A DNA stretch of 64,000 nucleotides from Clitopilus passeckerianus (Eukaryota > Basidiomycota > Agaricomycetes > Agaricales > Entolomataceae). Under the pieces are notes generated by a model. It was not told where the DNA came from. It did no database searches and saw nothing but the letters and a program-made list of their open reading frames with translations. Within the stretch, counting starts at the first letter, position 1. Every line of letters starts with the position of its first letter. The translations under genes and the position numbers were made by a program. Below, one piece after another: positions 49,981 through 63,260 of the stretch. Where the stretch lies: NCBI GenBank assembly GCA_944990035.1, contig CALYLX010000121.1, forward strand, positions 329,061 to 393,060, in the 5' to 3' direction.

Positions 49981-50646
49981 TTATTTACCGTACTCATATT
50001 CCTTTTGGATTCCCCGACTGGCATGACTGCTTGCTTGTGATTTAATCATGATCATGCCAGTTATTCCTTCAAGATCCTGCAGCAATCTTAAGGATGCGAG
50101 TGGATACCCCTATTACACTCAAGTCCCCTATCTTCATTGTCAATTCAAGCAAATTATTATACCCCACACACTCGTGTAATAATTTTTCAAATACGGCCTG
50201 GCCGGCGTCTCACAAGATCGCTCGTACGCTTCGGTCGTATGCGCTCCTTTCACACACGTCTCTCTCGTTTTCCAACCATTTTTGTCAATCCCTGTGGACG
50301 GACTTTCCCATTATGCTGTCAAGAACATTCACATACGCACAACGCCCTCTCCCCAAACTGTCAAACATATTATTTCACCATTCAATGTGTTCTCTAGCCC
50401 AATTGTGTCCTATATCAAATGATGCTCACGCAGTAGTTCATCATACTCATGTCTGTTTATTTCTCTAACCATCACGCTTGTCCTATTATTTGTTCAAAGT
50501 ATTTAAAGTCTGGTTTCTTTTGTAAAAGGGATGTGTTCTGGGAAATGTCGAGTTGTACATAGCAACCCCTCGTTATAAAAGCGTGATTAGATTAGATCCG
50601 GCGGTTGATATGTTGCTCAGGATACGAGCTTTTGCCTCTTGCAGCC
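49981..50646. other. spacer
   Basis: AT-rich 3' and 5' flanks with no gene recognised. Confidence 0.4.
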
Positions 50647-53339
50647 ATGACAGACCCAACGACTCAATCGAATTACTTGCAAGTCGCTACAGAACATATC
50701 CAGCTTGACTGGAAGCTTCACTTTGATACGCAGAAGATATCAGGTTCTGCGACGCATCACTTGCTTGTGAAGGAGGATAATCCGAAGAATGTTATGTGAG
50801 ATTTCCTGGAGTTCAAGCCAAGCCATTCCGCTGATTTGATGTTAGCTTCGATACATGGGCTCTAGATATCTCTGAAGTTAGCCATGAAGGCAAATCAGTC
50901 AATGTAAGCGACCAATATCCAATACTCAAGGGACCCTCTTATTGATAGGTATCGCTGACCTGAATCTCCGATCTTAGTTTACTATTGGGGAGAAACATGA
51001 AATTATGGGATCTGCCCTTGTTGTGGACCTCCCTCTGGTCTGAAGAATGGAGACTATGTCGATGTCAAGATCGTGTATCAAACCACCGAAGGCTGCACGG
51101 CTCTCCAGTGGCTTGACAAAGCGTACGTACTGCAGCTTCCGGCGACAGCTTCGATATCCTACCACTAATGTCTGCTTCAGACAAACGTCAGGAAAACAGT
51201 TCCCGTATCTTTTAGCCAGTGCCAGCCTATCTATGCTCGTGCTATTGTTCCCGTTCAAGGTACGCCCGATTTAACCTCTTCTCGAAGGCAGATCATTGAT
51301 TTTTCGATATCATTCCAGACAGTCCGTCGGTAAAGACTGTATGTTCTCGTGATCTCAGATCTTTTACCCTCATCTAAGGATTATTCCGCTAGAAATATAG
51401 TGCCAACGTCACTTCCACCCTCCCGGTCCTCCTCTCAGCTATCAGGCAATCTCCACCATCCGATGATGCTCCTCACGGAGGTAAGGAGATCGGAAAGGAT
51501 GAAGTGACATATGTTTATGATCAGGTAGGTTGTACTTCTACGTGTTAGAAGGCCTGTTAACCCTCGTGTATTAGCCTGTACCAATCCCATCCTATTTGCT
51601 TGCTATCGCGTCTGGAAACATACATTACCGCGCATTCCCCCGACATGAGGACAAGGAGTGGAAGTCTGGCATCTGGGCAGAGCCAGAGCTTTTGGACAGG
51701 TCATACTGGGAATTCTCTGCCGATACAGCCAGGTAATGTGATGTCCTACAGAAGCATTTGAACCAAACTTTTACCTTATCGTCAGGTTCTTGGCAGCTGA
51801 GGAGAAGATTGTTACGCCCTATAGATTCGGTGTATACGATCTTCTTATCCTTCCGCCGTCGTTCCCCTACGGAGGGATGGTGAGTAAATACATATATTAC
51901 CTTCAAAAGACAGGATTTACTCACCATTATACCAGGAAAATGCTTGCATCTCATTCCTGACTCCCAGTACGTCCCCAACCCTTCAATGAGCAAATGTTTG
52001 CTAATATCCCTCTAGCTCTTTTGACTGGCGATCGTACTCTGGTCGATGTGGTCGTTCATGAACTCACTCACTCTTGGTTCGGCAATGGTGTAACGTATGT
52101 TCAGTTGCTTTTCCATTGGATCGATCTCTGACTGGATGGATAGGCATGCAAACGCTTCCCACTTCTGGCTGAACGAGGGATGGACCACGTACATCGAGCG
52201 TGTCCTCCAGGAGATCCTGCACACGCCTGCACACCGAGGCTTCTCTTTGTTATTGGTGCAAAAGCGCTTGAAGATGAACTCAAACGATACGAAAGCAAGC
52301 CCAAATATCAGAGGCTGGTTATTGAGTTTGAAAAGGGAGAAGATCCAGATGAAGCTTACAGCAGTATTCCTTACGAGAAGGGCGCCAATTTTATCCTTCA
52401 TCTAGGTAAGTAATGCTTGGAATACCTGGGGGCACGAATGATGGGCTTATCGATTGGTAGAACGCAAGATCGGCGGCCTCTATACCTTCCTCCCCTATGT
52501 GAAGGATTACGTCAATACCTTCATGGGCAAGAGCATCACCACAGACCAATGGAAGGATCATCTCTACGCGCACTGGACCAAGCATGGTGGCCCCGAAAAG
52601 ATCAAGGCTCTCGACTCAGTCGACTGGGACGTGCGATTACCCTCTCTGTATTGCTACCAAAAGCCTGGCGCTGACCTCTTGGTTTAGGCATGGCTACATG
52701 GAGAGGGCACCGAACTCCCTGTCAAGATGGAATATGATACAACTCTGGCCAAACAAGCATACGCACTCGCGGATAGGTGGGATAAAGCTCGCTCTACCGA
52801 AGATCCTTCGAAATTCGGGTTTTCCGCCTCCGATTTGGAAGGTTTCGACGGGAACCAGATAAGTATGTTGTTCGACCAAGAAGCCATGAACCAAATGACT
52901 GAAACTGCTGCTTGAACTAGTTGTCTTCCTGGAACGCCTGCACTCTCAAACCCCGCTCCCGCTGTCCCACATCAACCATCTTGGTGAGCTGTATGGTCTG
53001 TCGTCGACCCCCAACGCAGAGATCCGCTTGCGTTTCTACGAGATTGCCCTCGCAAACCACGGCTCTGAGGCCGCCAGGGCATACGCACCCAAAGCCGTTG
53101 AATGGGTCGTTGGAGAGGATGGCACTGGAATCATCAAGGGAAGGATGAAGTTCTGTCGCCCGATCTTCAGGGAAGCCAACAAGGCGGACAAGGAGATGGC
53201 TGCGAAGGTGTTTGAGAGAAAGAAGACAGAGTTCCACCCTATTGCCCGTAAACTGATTGAGAAGGTGAGTGAGATCAATCAATCTGGCACTTTGCAACTT
53301 GGCTTATTGGTGCATGAACAGGATCTTGGTTTGGTATAA
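50647..53339 (+). CDS. M1 aminopeptidase, leukotriene A4 hydrolase type, two probable missing bases
   Basis: At least a dozen exons. The zinc site HELTHSWFGNGV...NEGWTTYIE (52056-52200, split by an intron) has the HEXXH-18-E spacing of M1 peptidases, preceded by the substrate-bin motif GGMENACISF across an intron near 51885. The C-terminal helical domain (residues after LHGEGTELPV) and the end PIARKLIEK, plus short last exon to TAA at 53339, fit the LTA4H/aminopeptidase O group rather than yeast Ape2. The enzyme is cytosolic and hydrolyses N-terminal residues; some fungal members also act on epoxides. Two frame breaks are seen: at 51031-51033 (CCC) and 51210-51213 (TTTT), each repaired by one extra base. 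An ATG at 50605 is a less likely start. Confidence 0.85.
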
Positions 53340-53437
53340 AGATATTGAATGGGACCAAATGTATTTATCCTGGGACAAATCTAAGTCAACTACTGCCACG
53401 AAATAACCAAGGATGTCAAGAAAGTCATCGTTGTTGA

Positions 53438-54813
53438 TTACTTGAATCCTCCCCATAAGTCTCCAAACACGTCATCCTTCTTTTGGGTTGTGGCTGGAGC
53501 TGCAGAACCAAAGGCACCGAAAGGGTCATTTTGTTGCTGAGTAGAACCAGTGGCACCAGATGAACCCCAAACATCTGATGTGTTGAAGAGGTTAGTAGCA
53601 GCAGGCGCGGCAGGTTGTGAGGTCGGGTTGGCCCATAGATTTGGCTGTGCAGTCATGTTGGCGGGCGCTGCATTCCAACCAGAGCTTGCGCCCCATGCTC
53701 CGACGCCGTTATTGCCAATCATACTGGTCGGAGCTGGCTGAGCCTGGGGTGGTGCTGCCCATGCATTGGCTGCACCCATCTGCGCAGTTCCTGAAAACTG
53801 TCCGAAAGGTGCTGCAGCTGCCTGGGCTGGTTGAGGTGTCGAAAAGAGCGATAGGATATCTTGCTTCACGTCCTTCTTAGGGGCAGCTTGAGGCTCTGGG
53901 CTAGCGGGATTTGAGGGAGGTGGGGCATGGAAGTCTAGCGAGAAGAGATCGTTTACGGGAGCCGCCGGGGCTTGAGGCTGCGCGGCGACGGCGGCAGGCT
54001 GAGAAGAGGCGCAGCCGCGCGACCTGCAGACGCCTGAGGAGCATTGTTGAAGTTGCTGGAGAGAAGCTGATGTGTTTGCGGTTGGCGGGTAACGGTTGCC
54101 CGGGCTGATGCAGTCGTGGGTGGGGAGCAGCTCTAGCAGTAGACGCAGCGGGTGCTGGAGCCGGCTGCTGCTGCTGTGTTGTAGGGCTCGCTACGCCATC
54201 TTCAAGGATGGAGGGATCCGAAGGGGAGGACCTTCTCGGGCCCATCGTTTGGACTCGTATTTTGAGCGAATAAAGGATTCCATTTTACTGCAGGGATTTT
54301 GTCAGATTGATCAGCAGCTAATCAAGACTGGAACATACTGATCGGGGGAATGTGACCCGGTTTTAGGTGTGCTTCCCAATACAAGTTGGCTCTGTGGTTT
54401 CCCCACTTCTGGATGGACTGGGAAAGGCATCTATGATGAGAAAGGTCGTGTATCACTGAGGCTTCCACTCACATCCATTTGGTCTGGTGTCCAGGTATCG
54501 AGGTCAATGGATTTGACTTTGCTGATGTGGGTGCCCATGCCACGATGTATGCCAGAACATCGGATACAGAGGTAAACGCCACTGAACATAAGAAGTCAGC
54601 TTCTGCTCTGGCCAGGATAATAAGCTACGCACAGGTTCCAAGAGGCCCATCGCGGGTCTGTTCAAGGTTGTTGATTTGGTGCTTGGCCGAGTCAAATAAG
54701 TGATACGCACCATTCTTCTTGCAGTCTGCACAGACTTTGTTCTCAGGCCTCTTCACAAGCTCTCGTAGCGTTCTTGCGTTTCTTTCTGTGGTGGTTCTGT
54801 CTTGTCTAGACAT
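53438..54813 (-). CDS. ArfGAP (SMAP/Age2-like), three probable missing bases
   Basis: The start at 54813 leads into the ArfGAP zinc finger: [12 protein letters not shown] from exons 1-2, [14 protein letters not shown] in exon 3, then [15 protein letters not shown] and a following exon with [15 protein letters not shown]. The C-x2-C-x16-C-x2-C zinc ligands and the catalytic Arg after GIH are present. A conserved [11 protein letters not shown] follows, then about 300 low-complexity Gln/Ala/Pro residues with NDLF..DF-type repeats and a C-terminus [11 protein letters not shown]. This is the plan of Age2/SMAP proteins, which switch off Arf1 on Golgi and endosomes and bind clathrin. The frame breaks at about 54223, 54121 and 54003, each fixed by one extra base. 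Confidence 0.82.
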
Positions 54814-55163
54814 GCTGGCGGTGGTGGTGTGAAGCTGAGTTGTAATTTCAAGAGTTGCTGATCCAAATCAAGCAACAATCACTTCAGCGCTTGGTTGAAC
54901 GAGCCGTGAGCCAAGCTTCCGAGCCCAAAAGCACACACAAGCAAAAATCAGCCAGTCTTTTGAATACCTTAGATGTATGGGGTATATGGACCCTTTGTGG
55001 AACTTATAGGACTGTATGTCCAACGCCGAATATTGATGTATCTCAATCCATGGTCATTCCAGTTCGTCCCGAGTGTAGATTATTATAATAGAGGAGAGAA
55101 GATGGTGCAGTCATAAGTACCCTAGAGTATCGTAAAGAGCTTCGTTCCATCATCCCAAATACA
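54814..55163. other. spacer
   Basis: No feature recognised. Confidence 0.4.
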
Positions 55164-57208
55164 TTAGTGCTTTTCGTTCTTGACTTCTTCGGCAGGGAGA
55201 ATATGTCCTTCGTTATCCATGCGGGCACTGAGCAGCATTCAGTATAAATCCTTGCAGCAAAGAAAGGGGAACATACAGAGCCTCCTCAGAGATATCGGTG
55301 GTCTCGTGCACACGAAGATGGATCATGGGCAAGGCGAAGACCAAGCCAGCAACAAGGATCACCCAGGTGGAGATGAAGATGTTCATGAAGCTATGACGGA
55401 ACAACCATGAGTACCCTACCAGTGAGATAAAAATCCTGTGGACTCACGGAGTTTTGACAGCATCAGCACGCCATGCGCCAGCGGCACCAGCAGACTGGAT
55501 GGACTTGTAGAATCCGGCGAAATGGGCAAGCTTGGCGGGGTCATTGGACATAGCGCCCATGAGCCAGTAAGCAGTTGATTGCCACATAGCATCCAAGATA
55601 CCACAGAAAAGGTAGAGGAAGATCTTGCCAGGATATTCTGAGTCGGTGAAGTCGATCCGGTGCTCGTTGGCTTCCAGACTTTCGCGGGTGTACTCCCTAC
55701 AACAAGGCGATGAGTCACAAGGTTATGGCTGGAAGTGATGAGACGTACTTTTGGTAGAAGTAGGCCCAGATGTGAACGAAGAAGACAGTAACGAAAAGCA
55801 TTCCCCATCCGGCGAAGGCACGAGTGCGCCGTTTGAGTTGTTTGCGATCGAGGAGGGCAGCAGTCAACAAGGCACCAACAATTTGAGCAAGCCAGTAAAC
55901 TAAGTTGTTGAGTGCACGGGTACGGATGTTGAAGATGGCACCGTTGTAGTCGTTGAATTCTAAAGCTTAAAGTCAGTGAAAGGTTCGAATTCCAGGTAGA
56001 AGTGAGACTAACGCCAGGTGTAAAACCAGTTGGAGGCGAAGAACATGGGGAAGAGGAGAACGATCATGGGGTCAGTCTTCAATGCGACGTATAGGCCGTA
56101 GAGTTCAGTCTTCCAAGATGGCTGGCGACCGGTGGTAACCTTCGTGCCATCTGTACGAAGCATCTTGTTAGGGTCGGCCATGGTCAGGGGAATGAGGACT
56201 CCCAAGCAGGTCAGGATGAGGAAACCAATCTGATAGCGCGTGAGGTCAGTTACATGAAGGTATCGAATGGTGCTGAAGACGAACATAGGTGCCATTACCG
56301 ACTGAAATGAGTGAGATCAAGTCAGCGTCCCTATCTTGTTTTGCATAGAACCCTAGCCTTACCAGCATTGGCCTAATAAGAAACAGTAAGTCAATGGCAC
56401 CTGGGTCTAGGAGAGTGGAAACATACCGTGGAATTGATATTCTGTCCCAAAGCGACGGCCGCTCCGACAACACCTCCAAGGTTGAAAATGCCCCAGAAGA
56501 TGGCAATGAATTTACCCTTCTGGCCCTCGGTGGGATAGGCCATCATGAGCGAGCCCTGAGCAGTCCACAGAAGGCCAGCACAGACCCCAAGGATTGCACC
56601 AGCGGCAATGACGAATGCTCCAGCACCAGGGTGGATGTTGATCGCGCTAACGAAAACCTTGAGCCAAGAGCCGATGGGAACAGAAGAAGCCACTCACAGG
56701 TAAGAGCCGATGTAGAGAGCATAACCAGTTGTTCCGAGGAGGAGAGTCAGACGAGCACCCAATTTGTTGTTGATAGACCTATGGTAAGCTTCAGTCAAAC
56801 ACTTCGAAGAGCCTATTTGTAAACTCTCACCCAGAGAAGAAAGCAGTAGCAGCAAAGGTCGAATAGAGTGCGACGTTGGCGTTTGCACTCGTCTTCGAAT
56901 CGACTTGACCACCACCTCCCAATCCGTTCAAGGAGTTGAACAGACCTGTGAAACAACCTCGTTAACGGGATGCCCGAAGCACAAACGAGAACAGGAACGG
57001 GACTGACCAGGACACATGAAGCACACGAAACCAACCATGCATACCTATGAGACATGACAATGAATACGTGCCGAACAAGAAAAGTGAACACTGAAGATAC
57101 CTGGAAGATAGGATGGTAGTAGAGGCCTTTGAGGCCAGCAGGCCGCTCATAGACCTGAGAGGCAGCGCTGCTAACAGATCCCTTTTCCTTGTCGGTGACG
57201 TCGCTCAT
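55164..57208 (-). CDS. UNC93-like major facilitator protein, copy 1
   Basis: A multi-exon gene starting at 57208 and ending TAA at 55164. The product begins MSDVTDKEKGS and then runs through many membrane helices. Seen in order: CFMCPGLFNSLNGLGGGGQVD, SINNKLGARLTLLLGTTGYALYIGSYL, PGAGAFVIAAGAILGVCAGLLWTAQGSLMMAYPTEGQKGKFI, GIFNLGGVVGAAVALGQNINS, DPNKMLRTDGTKV and MFFASNWFYTWR. These are hallmarks of the fungal UNC93-like (DUF895) branch of the major facilitator fold, usually about 470-500 aa with 11-12 spans at the plasma membrane; the cargo is unknown. The tail ends in a charged DNEGHILPAEEVKNEKH. It shares exon structure and motifs with the next gene downstream of the spacer, 58542-60859. 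Confidence 0.88.
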
Positions 57209-58541
57209 GCTGGGCTGCGTGTTAGGGATAGTTATCGAAGAAAGTCCCAGACAGCCTGCATATAAGAGAAATTGGACTCCATGCAAATCCCACGGGTGAG
57301 AGGCTGAACCATCTGACAAGGCAGACACATCCACAAGATTGTCAGGTAGCTGAGGGTTGCGCTAAGATGGAGTTAGGCCGCTGTTGCAAATGGGAAGCGG
57401 GACTGTATTTCCGAACATATGTACCATTCTTTCGGCGGTTTGTGGTGATCGGTAACACATGGTTCTCGTCTCGTGCACGAGCGGATGTCGGTCCAAATAC
57501 CCGTATGGTAATTGCTATCCGCCTTGCAAAGAATAAAAAACTCCCATATAAAAAGAGGCTCGATCATATCTCGATAGGCGGCTCTTTTGGCCCTTGCTCT
57601 CCTTTTGTAACCATTGACTCCTGTCTCAGTTTCAGAGATTGAGGTTGATTAGCTTGAATGAGGCCAAGAACGGTACCTTCTCTCTCGAGTCCGAACAATA
57701 TGGTGAACAACGCGTTCGACATCGTGGTCCTCGTTGCGCACGCTGGACTTTGCGTTTAGCCCCCAGATCCATCTGCTGGAGGAATGGGATCAAAGTCCAC
57801 ATGTGGAATGATCGATTTGGGTTCTCGAGGTGGCTGAGAAGAATTGAAAGTCGGTGCCTTGTGACCTGATTTGCTCTGCACCTTCACATATGATGGACAG
57901 GAGTACCGTGTGCGATACGGAGCAACATGGTGTCCATGACATTTCGCATAGAAATTTGTATACTATGTGATAAGGGCTCCATCTAGAAAAGGCAGCCTGT
58001 GACTATCTAACTATCTGAAGGTTTTGCAAGCTGCCATGCTGATTCCCCCCGAGATTGAGGCGGAAAGAGCCAGGTGCATGCGAGATAACCTTCACCTCCA
58101 TCTGCAATGTGCATTCACTCGTCTTCGCCCGAAACGCCAGCCAGGCACATCTTCTCGTCCGAACGTCGCGAGCATAACGGCAGGTCAATTTTGGACGCAA
58201 CCCTCGCACTCACGACAAGGGTAAGGCCAAAATATCGCAGGTCTTTGGCAGGTAGACCTCATGAACTTGCCCTGATACATATGGATTATCGTCCAACATG
58301 TCATCGCGGAGACTAACTCAGGCAGTGGCACTAGGCGATACCAATCTTCATGATTAGCCCCTGAGAGGCGCACGATTCTGTATATGCACCCGATGTACCG
58401 ACTGTAACACTTGTTTCATATTCAAATTCTGAAGGACAATAGACGGCGGGAACGGTTGGTGGCACAAGTGATGAGATATTTGGCCCAAAATCGTATTGAG
58501 ACTGCAGAAGAATAAAAATACACTCATAAGGTTAGTATAAA
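57209..58541. other. spacer between tandem UNC93-like genes
   Basis: No gene or duplicated remnant recognised in the 1.3 kb between the two copies. Confidence 0.4.
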
Positions 58542-60859
58542 TTAAGAAGTGTGGCTACCTCTACTGGAGCGCCTCATTTCAAACTTTGCATCACGGTAAT
58601 CACCAACACCACCGTCCCTGTCATGCGCCTGTTCCGATTCTAGGACGTACTCATCCCCACTTGCGTCCACGCTATGTACGTGTCCAGCGTCGTCCATACG
58701 TGCTCTAGAAGCAAATCAATTGAGTAACGAAGTCAAGTGATCAACCGCTTAAGGTGACGTGGACGTACAGAACTTCATCAGAGTAATCGGTGTGTTCTTT
58801 CACTCGGAGATAAATCATTGGAAGAGCGAACACGAGTCCTGCCACGAGCAACACCCATGTTGAGATAAAGATGCTCATGAACCTGTTAGCGAGCGCAATA
58901 AAAGCCAAACGTTGAGCATAGATTCATTCGTGAAAGAACCCCAGTCGCTTACGGGATCTTGACAGCGTCTGCTCGCCATACGCCTGCGCCGCCAGCGGAT
59001 TGGAAAGATTTATCTGTTTGTAGGAGAGAACAGGTAAGCTTGGTGTTGTGTTCAGAGTATGAGAAGGACGTACAAAAGCCAGCGAAGTGAGCAAGCTTAG
59101 CTGGGTCGTTCGACATTGAACCCATTATCCAGTATGCGGTAGTTTGCCACATTGCGTCCAAGAGCCCGCAGAAAATATACAGCCATATCTTCGCAACGTA
59201 TCCAGGGCCGGAAATATCGAGTTTGTCTGAGTCAGGAGGAACACTTTCTCGTGTGTAACCCCTAGAAATAGTTAGTTCGCGTGTCGAAGTCCATGCTGAA
59301 CGATGGAAAGCATACTTTTGGTAGAAGTACGCCCACACGTGGACGATGAAGACCATAATAAGCAAGATTCCCCATGCTACAAAGGCTCGCGTACGGCGCT
59401 TGATGGAAGGTTGATCGAGGAGGAAACCAATGGATATTGAACCGACAATCTGAGCTAACCAATACACAATGTTATTCAAGGATCGTGCACGAATGTTGAA
59501 TAGGGCGTTATTATATTCGTTGAATTCTGATGGTGTGTAAATATTAGAGGGATCTAGCATTGCGTTTGTAGGAGGGACAACTTACGCCACGTATAAAACC
59601 AATTGGAGGTAAAGAACATCGGGAATAGAAGAACGACCATCGGGTCGGTTCTCAAGGTGAGGTAGAGACCGTAGATCTCCACTTTCCACGAGGGATGTCG
59701 CGGAGAGGTCACTTTTGTACCATCCGTCCGGATCATCTTATTTGGATCCGTCATGAGTAGAGGAATAAGCACCCCAACTAGGTAAGGACCACGAAGACGA
59801 TCTAGAAAGCGAAGTTATTAATAGCAGCCCTTTTAATAGCCGTACCAAAGACCTACGTATGTCCCGTTGTTGACTATAGGGCACGAATATATGAGTAATT
59901 TGGCTGGTATTGGAGAGGTCTCGTGGTTTACCTGAGTTTGTCTACGAAGGGTCTATTATTCAGTAGGGCGCGGTCATGACAGCAAGCTGTTAGCATACCT
60001 TGGAGTGTACGTTCTGTCCGAGAGAAACAGCAGCACCAACAACGGCACCCAGATTGAAGATAGCCCAGAACACGCCAATGTACTTCCCTTTCTGGGTTTC
60101 CGTGGGGTACGCCATCATGAGCGATCCTTGGGCCGTCCACAGGAGCGAGGCACAAATGCCAAGAATGCAACCGGACGCAATGACAAAAGGACCTGCATTC
60201 GGATGAATGTTAACCGCACTGTGAATTTGGCCGTCAGCCAGCCATCCGAATAAGTTGGAAACAAACTCACAGGAAGGATCCGATGTACAAGGCATATCCG
60301 GTGCTCCCCAGTAGCAGCGCACGTTTCGCACCGATTTTATTTGTCACCGACCTGAAATTTACTTTAGACATCATCAAGGCATGAATATTAGGGTAAATTA
60401 CCCAGCGAAAAAGCGCCAACAGCAAATGTTGCGTAGAGTGCTGAGTTCGCATTTGCGCTTGTGGTCGAATCCACTTGTCCTCCAGCACCGAGGCCGTTAA
60501 GAGCGTTGAATAGACCTAGAAAATAACGCATCTAGCAAGGGTTCAATCAGAGCGGAAAGTTACCAACCTGGACACATGAAGCAGACAAACGCCAACAGAG
60601 TGACCTATGTACAACAGCGATTAGCGATAATGCTAGGAAGTATGAATCCACGAAGATAAAGCCTTTGTTCAGGATTTCTTCGATTACTTACCTGTACCAG
60701 TGGATTATTGCGCACCCTGCCCCATCCCCTCATCGAGTCTGACGGTGTCCCCTGTCGAACATGAGTGGGTCCGACTTCTTCGCTGCTTGGGAGCCCATGC
60801 CGTCGGCAAATCTCCTTCTCATTCTCAGTGTTTGCAGCTGCCGTCTCTGTGCGTTCCAT
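58542..60859 (-). CDS. UNC93-like major facilitator protein, copy 2
   Basis: Start 60859 (MERTETAAANT), stop TAA at 58542. Motifs parallel copy 1 in the same order: MCPGLFNALNGLGAGGQVD, SVTNKIGAKRALLLGSTGYALYIGSFL, PNAGPFVIASGCILGICASLLWTAQGSLMMAYPTETQKGKYI, DPNKMIRTDGTKVTS, MFFTSNWFYTWR and a late helix before RVKEHTDYSDE. The N-terminal tail is longer and the C-terminal tail differs (ends RRSSRGSHTS). The pair is therefore a tandem duplication with diverged cytosolic tails. Intron positions appear shared. No frame break was needed for the regions I read. Confidence 0.87.
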
Positions 60860-61868
60860 CGTCAAGGAAAACCGAAGAATGTGCGTTCAATGAACGCAAT
60901 GTATTAGACTCGGTTACACAGAGGTTGCTTCAACGTGGGGGTGGGGATGTGGAAGCAATGTGAGAAGCGAACTTGACGACTTGAGAATAAAACCTTTGAT
61001 GGGTCGCAAAGCCACCTGATCACCCTAAAGGGTTCGGGAGACTAATTTGACCTACGGCGTTAGGAGGTGTACGGAATCCTGGTCGCGAGATATCGACTAG
61101 TCGGAGGTAAATCCTATATAGATAAGGCACGCCGAGTCCGCTGGGGTTGATTCTGAGGCGGGGAGCATTCGATGTCAGTAAAACTTCTATTGCGCATTGT
61201 GGGTCGCGCCTCATCTGACCCCACTCACTTATGATAGCTAGAGGAGATGCCACGATAGAGCATATGATAAACGTTCTTATGTTTGGGAACCTAGTAATGG
61301 CATGGGATCAAAAAAAATATAAAATCAGATCAAGCAACCGGCAGATCAGATTACTGCCTAAATTCAGCCAATATCCAGGAGGCACGGAAATAGGCTCTAG
61401 CCTGGAGGCTACATAAATGGCAGGCTTGGTCTGCATCCTACCAGTTTCAATGCTCTGGAACGGTTTCACATATCCTGTGAGGGCGTTCGCCACTGGCCGT
61501 GTATTAGGTTGTGTGAGAGCAGCGTCGCTTCTGGCTAAGATCCGAGTACCTGGGCAGCACCTGAGAGACCATTTTCACGATTTTCAAACATCTTCACAAG
61601 CGAAGAGCTGGATGAAAAGATGCTCCGTTCATTATGCAGATGACGGCTGGAGGCTTTAGCTTGAGAATCTCTTCGCCTGAGAAAAGCGACTCGGTGCGAC
61701 AAAAGGAGATGCTGTAGTCGGTCACGTGGCTCAGCATCCTTATGGACGTGATCGAAGTTCGAGTTCGCTGTTCGACAACGTGAGTGCGGTAACCTCTTCG
61801 CGTGTGCTCGTATTCCACGGATTCTGCAGCTGTACTCAAGTGATCCTACTCAAAGGTCACAAGAGAAA
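60860..61868. other. divergent promoter region UNC93-like copy 2 / Aurora kinase
   Basis: The flanking genes are transcribed outward. It contains several short frames on both strands but no supportable gene. Confidence 0.4.
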
Positions 61869-63260
61869 ATGGCAACCATAGGTGCCGTAACAAGACAAAT
61901 CGCAGCTCTGGAGCTCAACTCAAACGGAACGACCAAAGCAACCTCCTCCTCTTCAAGTACGCGGCCTCTTCACTCGAAACAGCCAAGCCAGACCAACGTA
62001 GCAAAGCTCCTATCAAAATTCTCTGCACCCAACCCTTTCTCAAAACCTGCGCATCCTCCCTCGTCCCTTAGACATGCTGCCAATGCCGAGGGCTCTAGGC
62101 AACCTTCGCCTACAAACACGTCTGCCCCTGCTCAGCCTTCAATAGACATAGGCAAATATGACGGCGGCTTAGAACTGGAGAACGAAAAGCGTGGCGAGGT
62201 CTTGACTGGCGATGCTGCCAGAGAGCTTGCTCTGGACTCGAGTACATCGAGGTAGGCCAGGTCCTTACGGCATTCGTTTCGTCGACCTGACACCAATTCT
62301 CAGGAAATCACCTACCCGTGAGTGGCACCTGAGTGATTTTGATATGGGAAGGCCACTGGGTAAAGGAAAATTCGGGCGCGTCTATATGGTCCGCACGAAA
62401 ACTGAACCCAAGTATATCCTTGCTCTCAAAACGCTCTACAAATCCGAAATCGTACAATCGAAGGTCGAGAAGCAAATCCGTCGCGAAATCGAGATCCAGC
62501 AGAATCTTCGACATCCTAATATCCTCCGCCTCTACGGCTACTTCCATGACTCGAAGCGGATATTCCTCATGCTCGAGTTTGCGGGCGGGAGCTTTACAAG
62601 CAACTCAGCAAGTATGGATGCTTCAGCGAGAAACGAGCATCTCGCTATATCGACCAGATGGCAGATGCCCTGTCGTATCTTCATAGCAAGCATGTTATCC
62701 ACCGCGACATCAAACCTGAGAATCTGCTTCTCGGGATTAATGGGGAACTCAAGATTGGTGACTTTGGATGGAGCGTACATGCTCCCGGCAACCGGCGAAT
62801 GACACTTTGTGGTACCCTCGATTACCTTCCGCCGGAGATGGTCGAGGGCAAGGTACACAGTGAGAAGGTTGATTATTGGGCTCTCGGAGTCCTGACATAT
62901 GAATTCTTGATCGGCAATCCGCCTTTTGAGGATCGTGATAGCGTCTCTAGTGAGTGACTCCGAGTGACTCCGCTTCGATGGAAGGATCTCCTCGTTCTAA
63001 CCTCACCTTGCAGACACCTATCGACGAATTGCTAAAGTCGACTTGAGGTTCCCTGCTACCCTCTCCGAGGATGTGAAGGACCTCATCGCAAAGGTGAGCC
63101 CTATCCCATATTCAGATGGTTCTTATGCCGACATGCCGATGCCCACCAGCTACTTCAATACGAGCCGGAGAAAAGGTTACCTCTTACCCAAGTGCTGACC
63201 CATCCTTGGATCATGAAATATCGGTCAAAAAGCAGCACACGAGGGAGCACGGAGGCATGA
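61869..63260 (+). CDS. ark1: Aurora-type kinase (Ipl1/Ark1), one probable missing base
   Basis: Exons 61869-62251, 62304-62949, 63014-63093 and 63150-63260 give about 406 aa once one base is added. About 130 Ser/Pro-rich residues precede the kinase: [18 protein letters not shown] (Gly loop), LALKTLY (Lys), [24 protein letters not shown] (catalytic), DFGWSVHAP and [16 protein letters not shown] (activation loop with Aurora-type threonine), then HPWI near the end. The DFGWSVHAP and [10 protein letters not shown] strings are specific to Auroras among AGC-like kinases. Aurora is the catalytic part of the chromosomal passenger complex and corrects kinetochore attachment. In the hinge after MLEFAGG the frame slips; one more G at 62587-62589 restores it. 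Confidence 0.92.

Noticed and set aside
57700..57870. Possible third UNC93 fragment in the spacer
   Set aside because: Frames there lack all core motifs of the flanking transporters.
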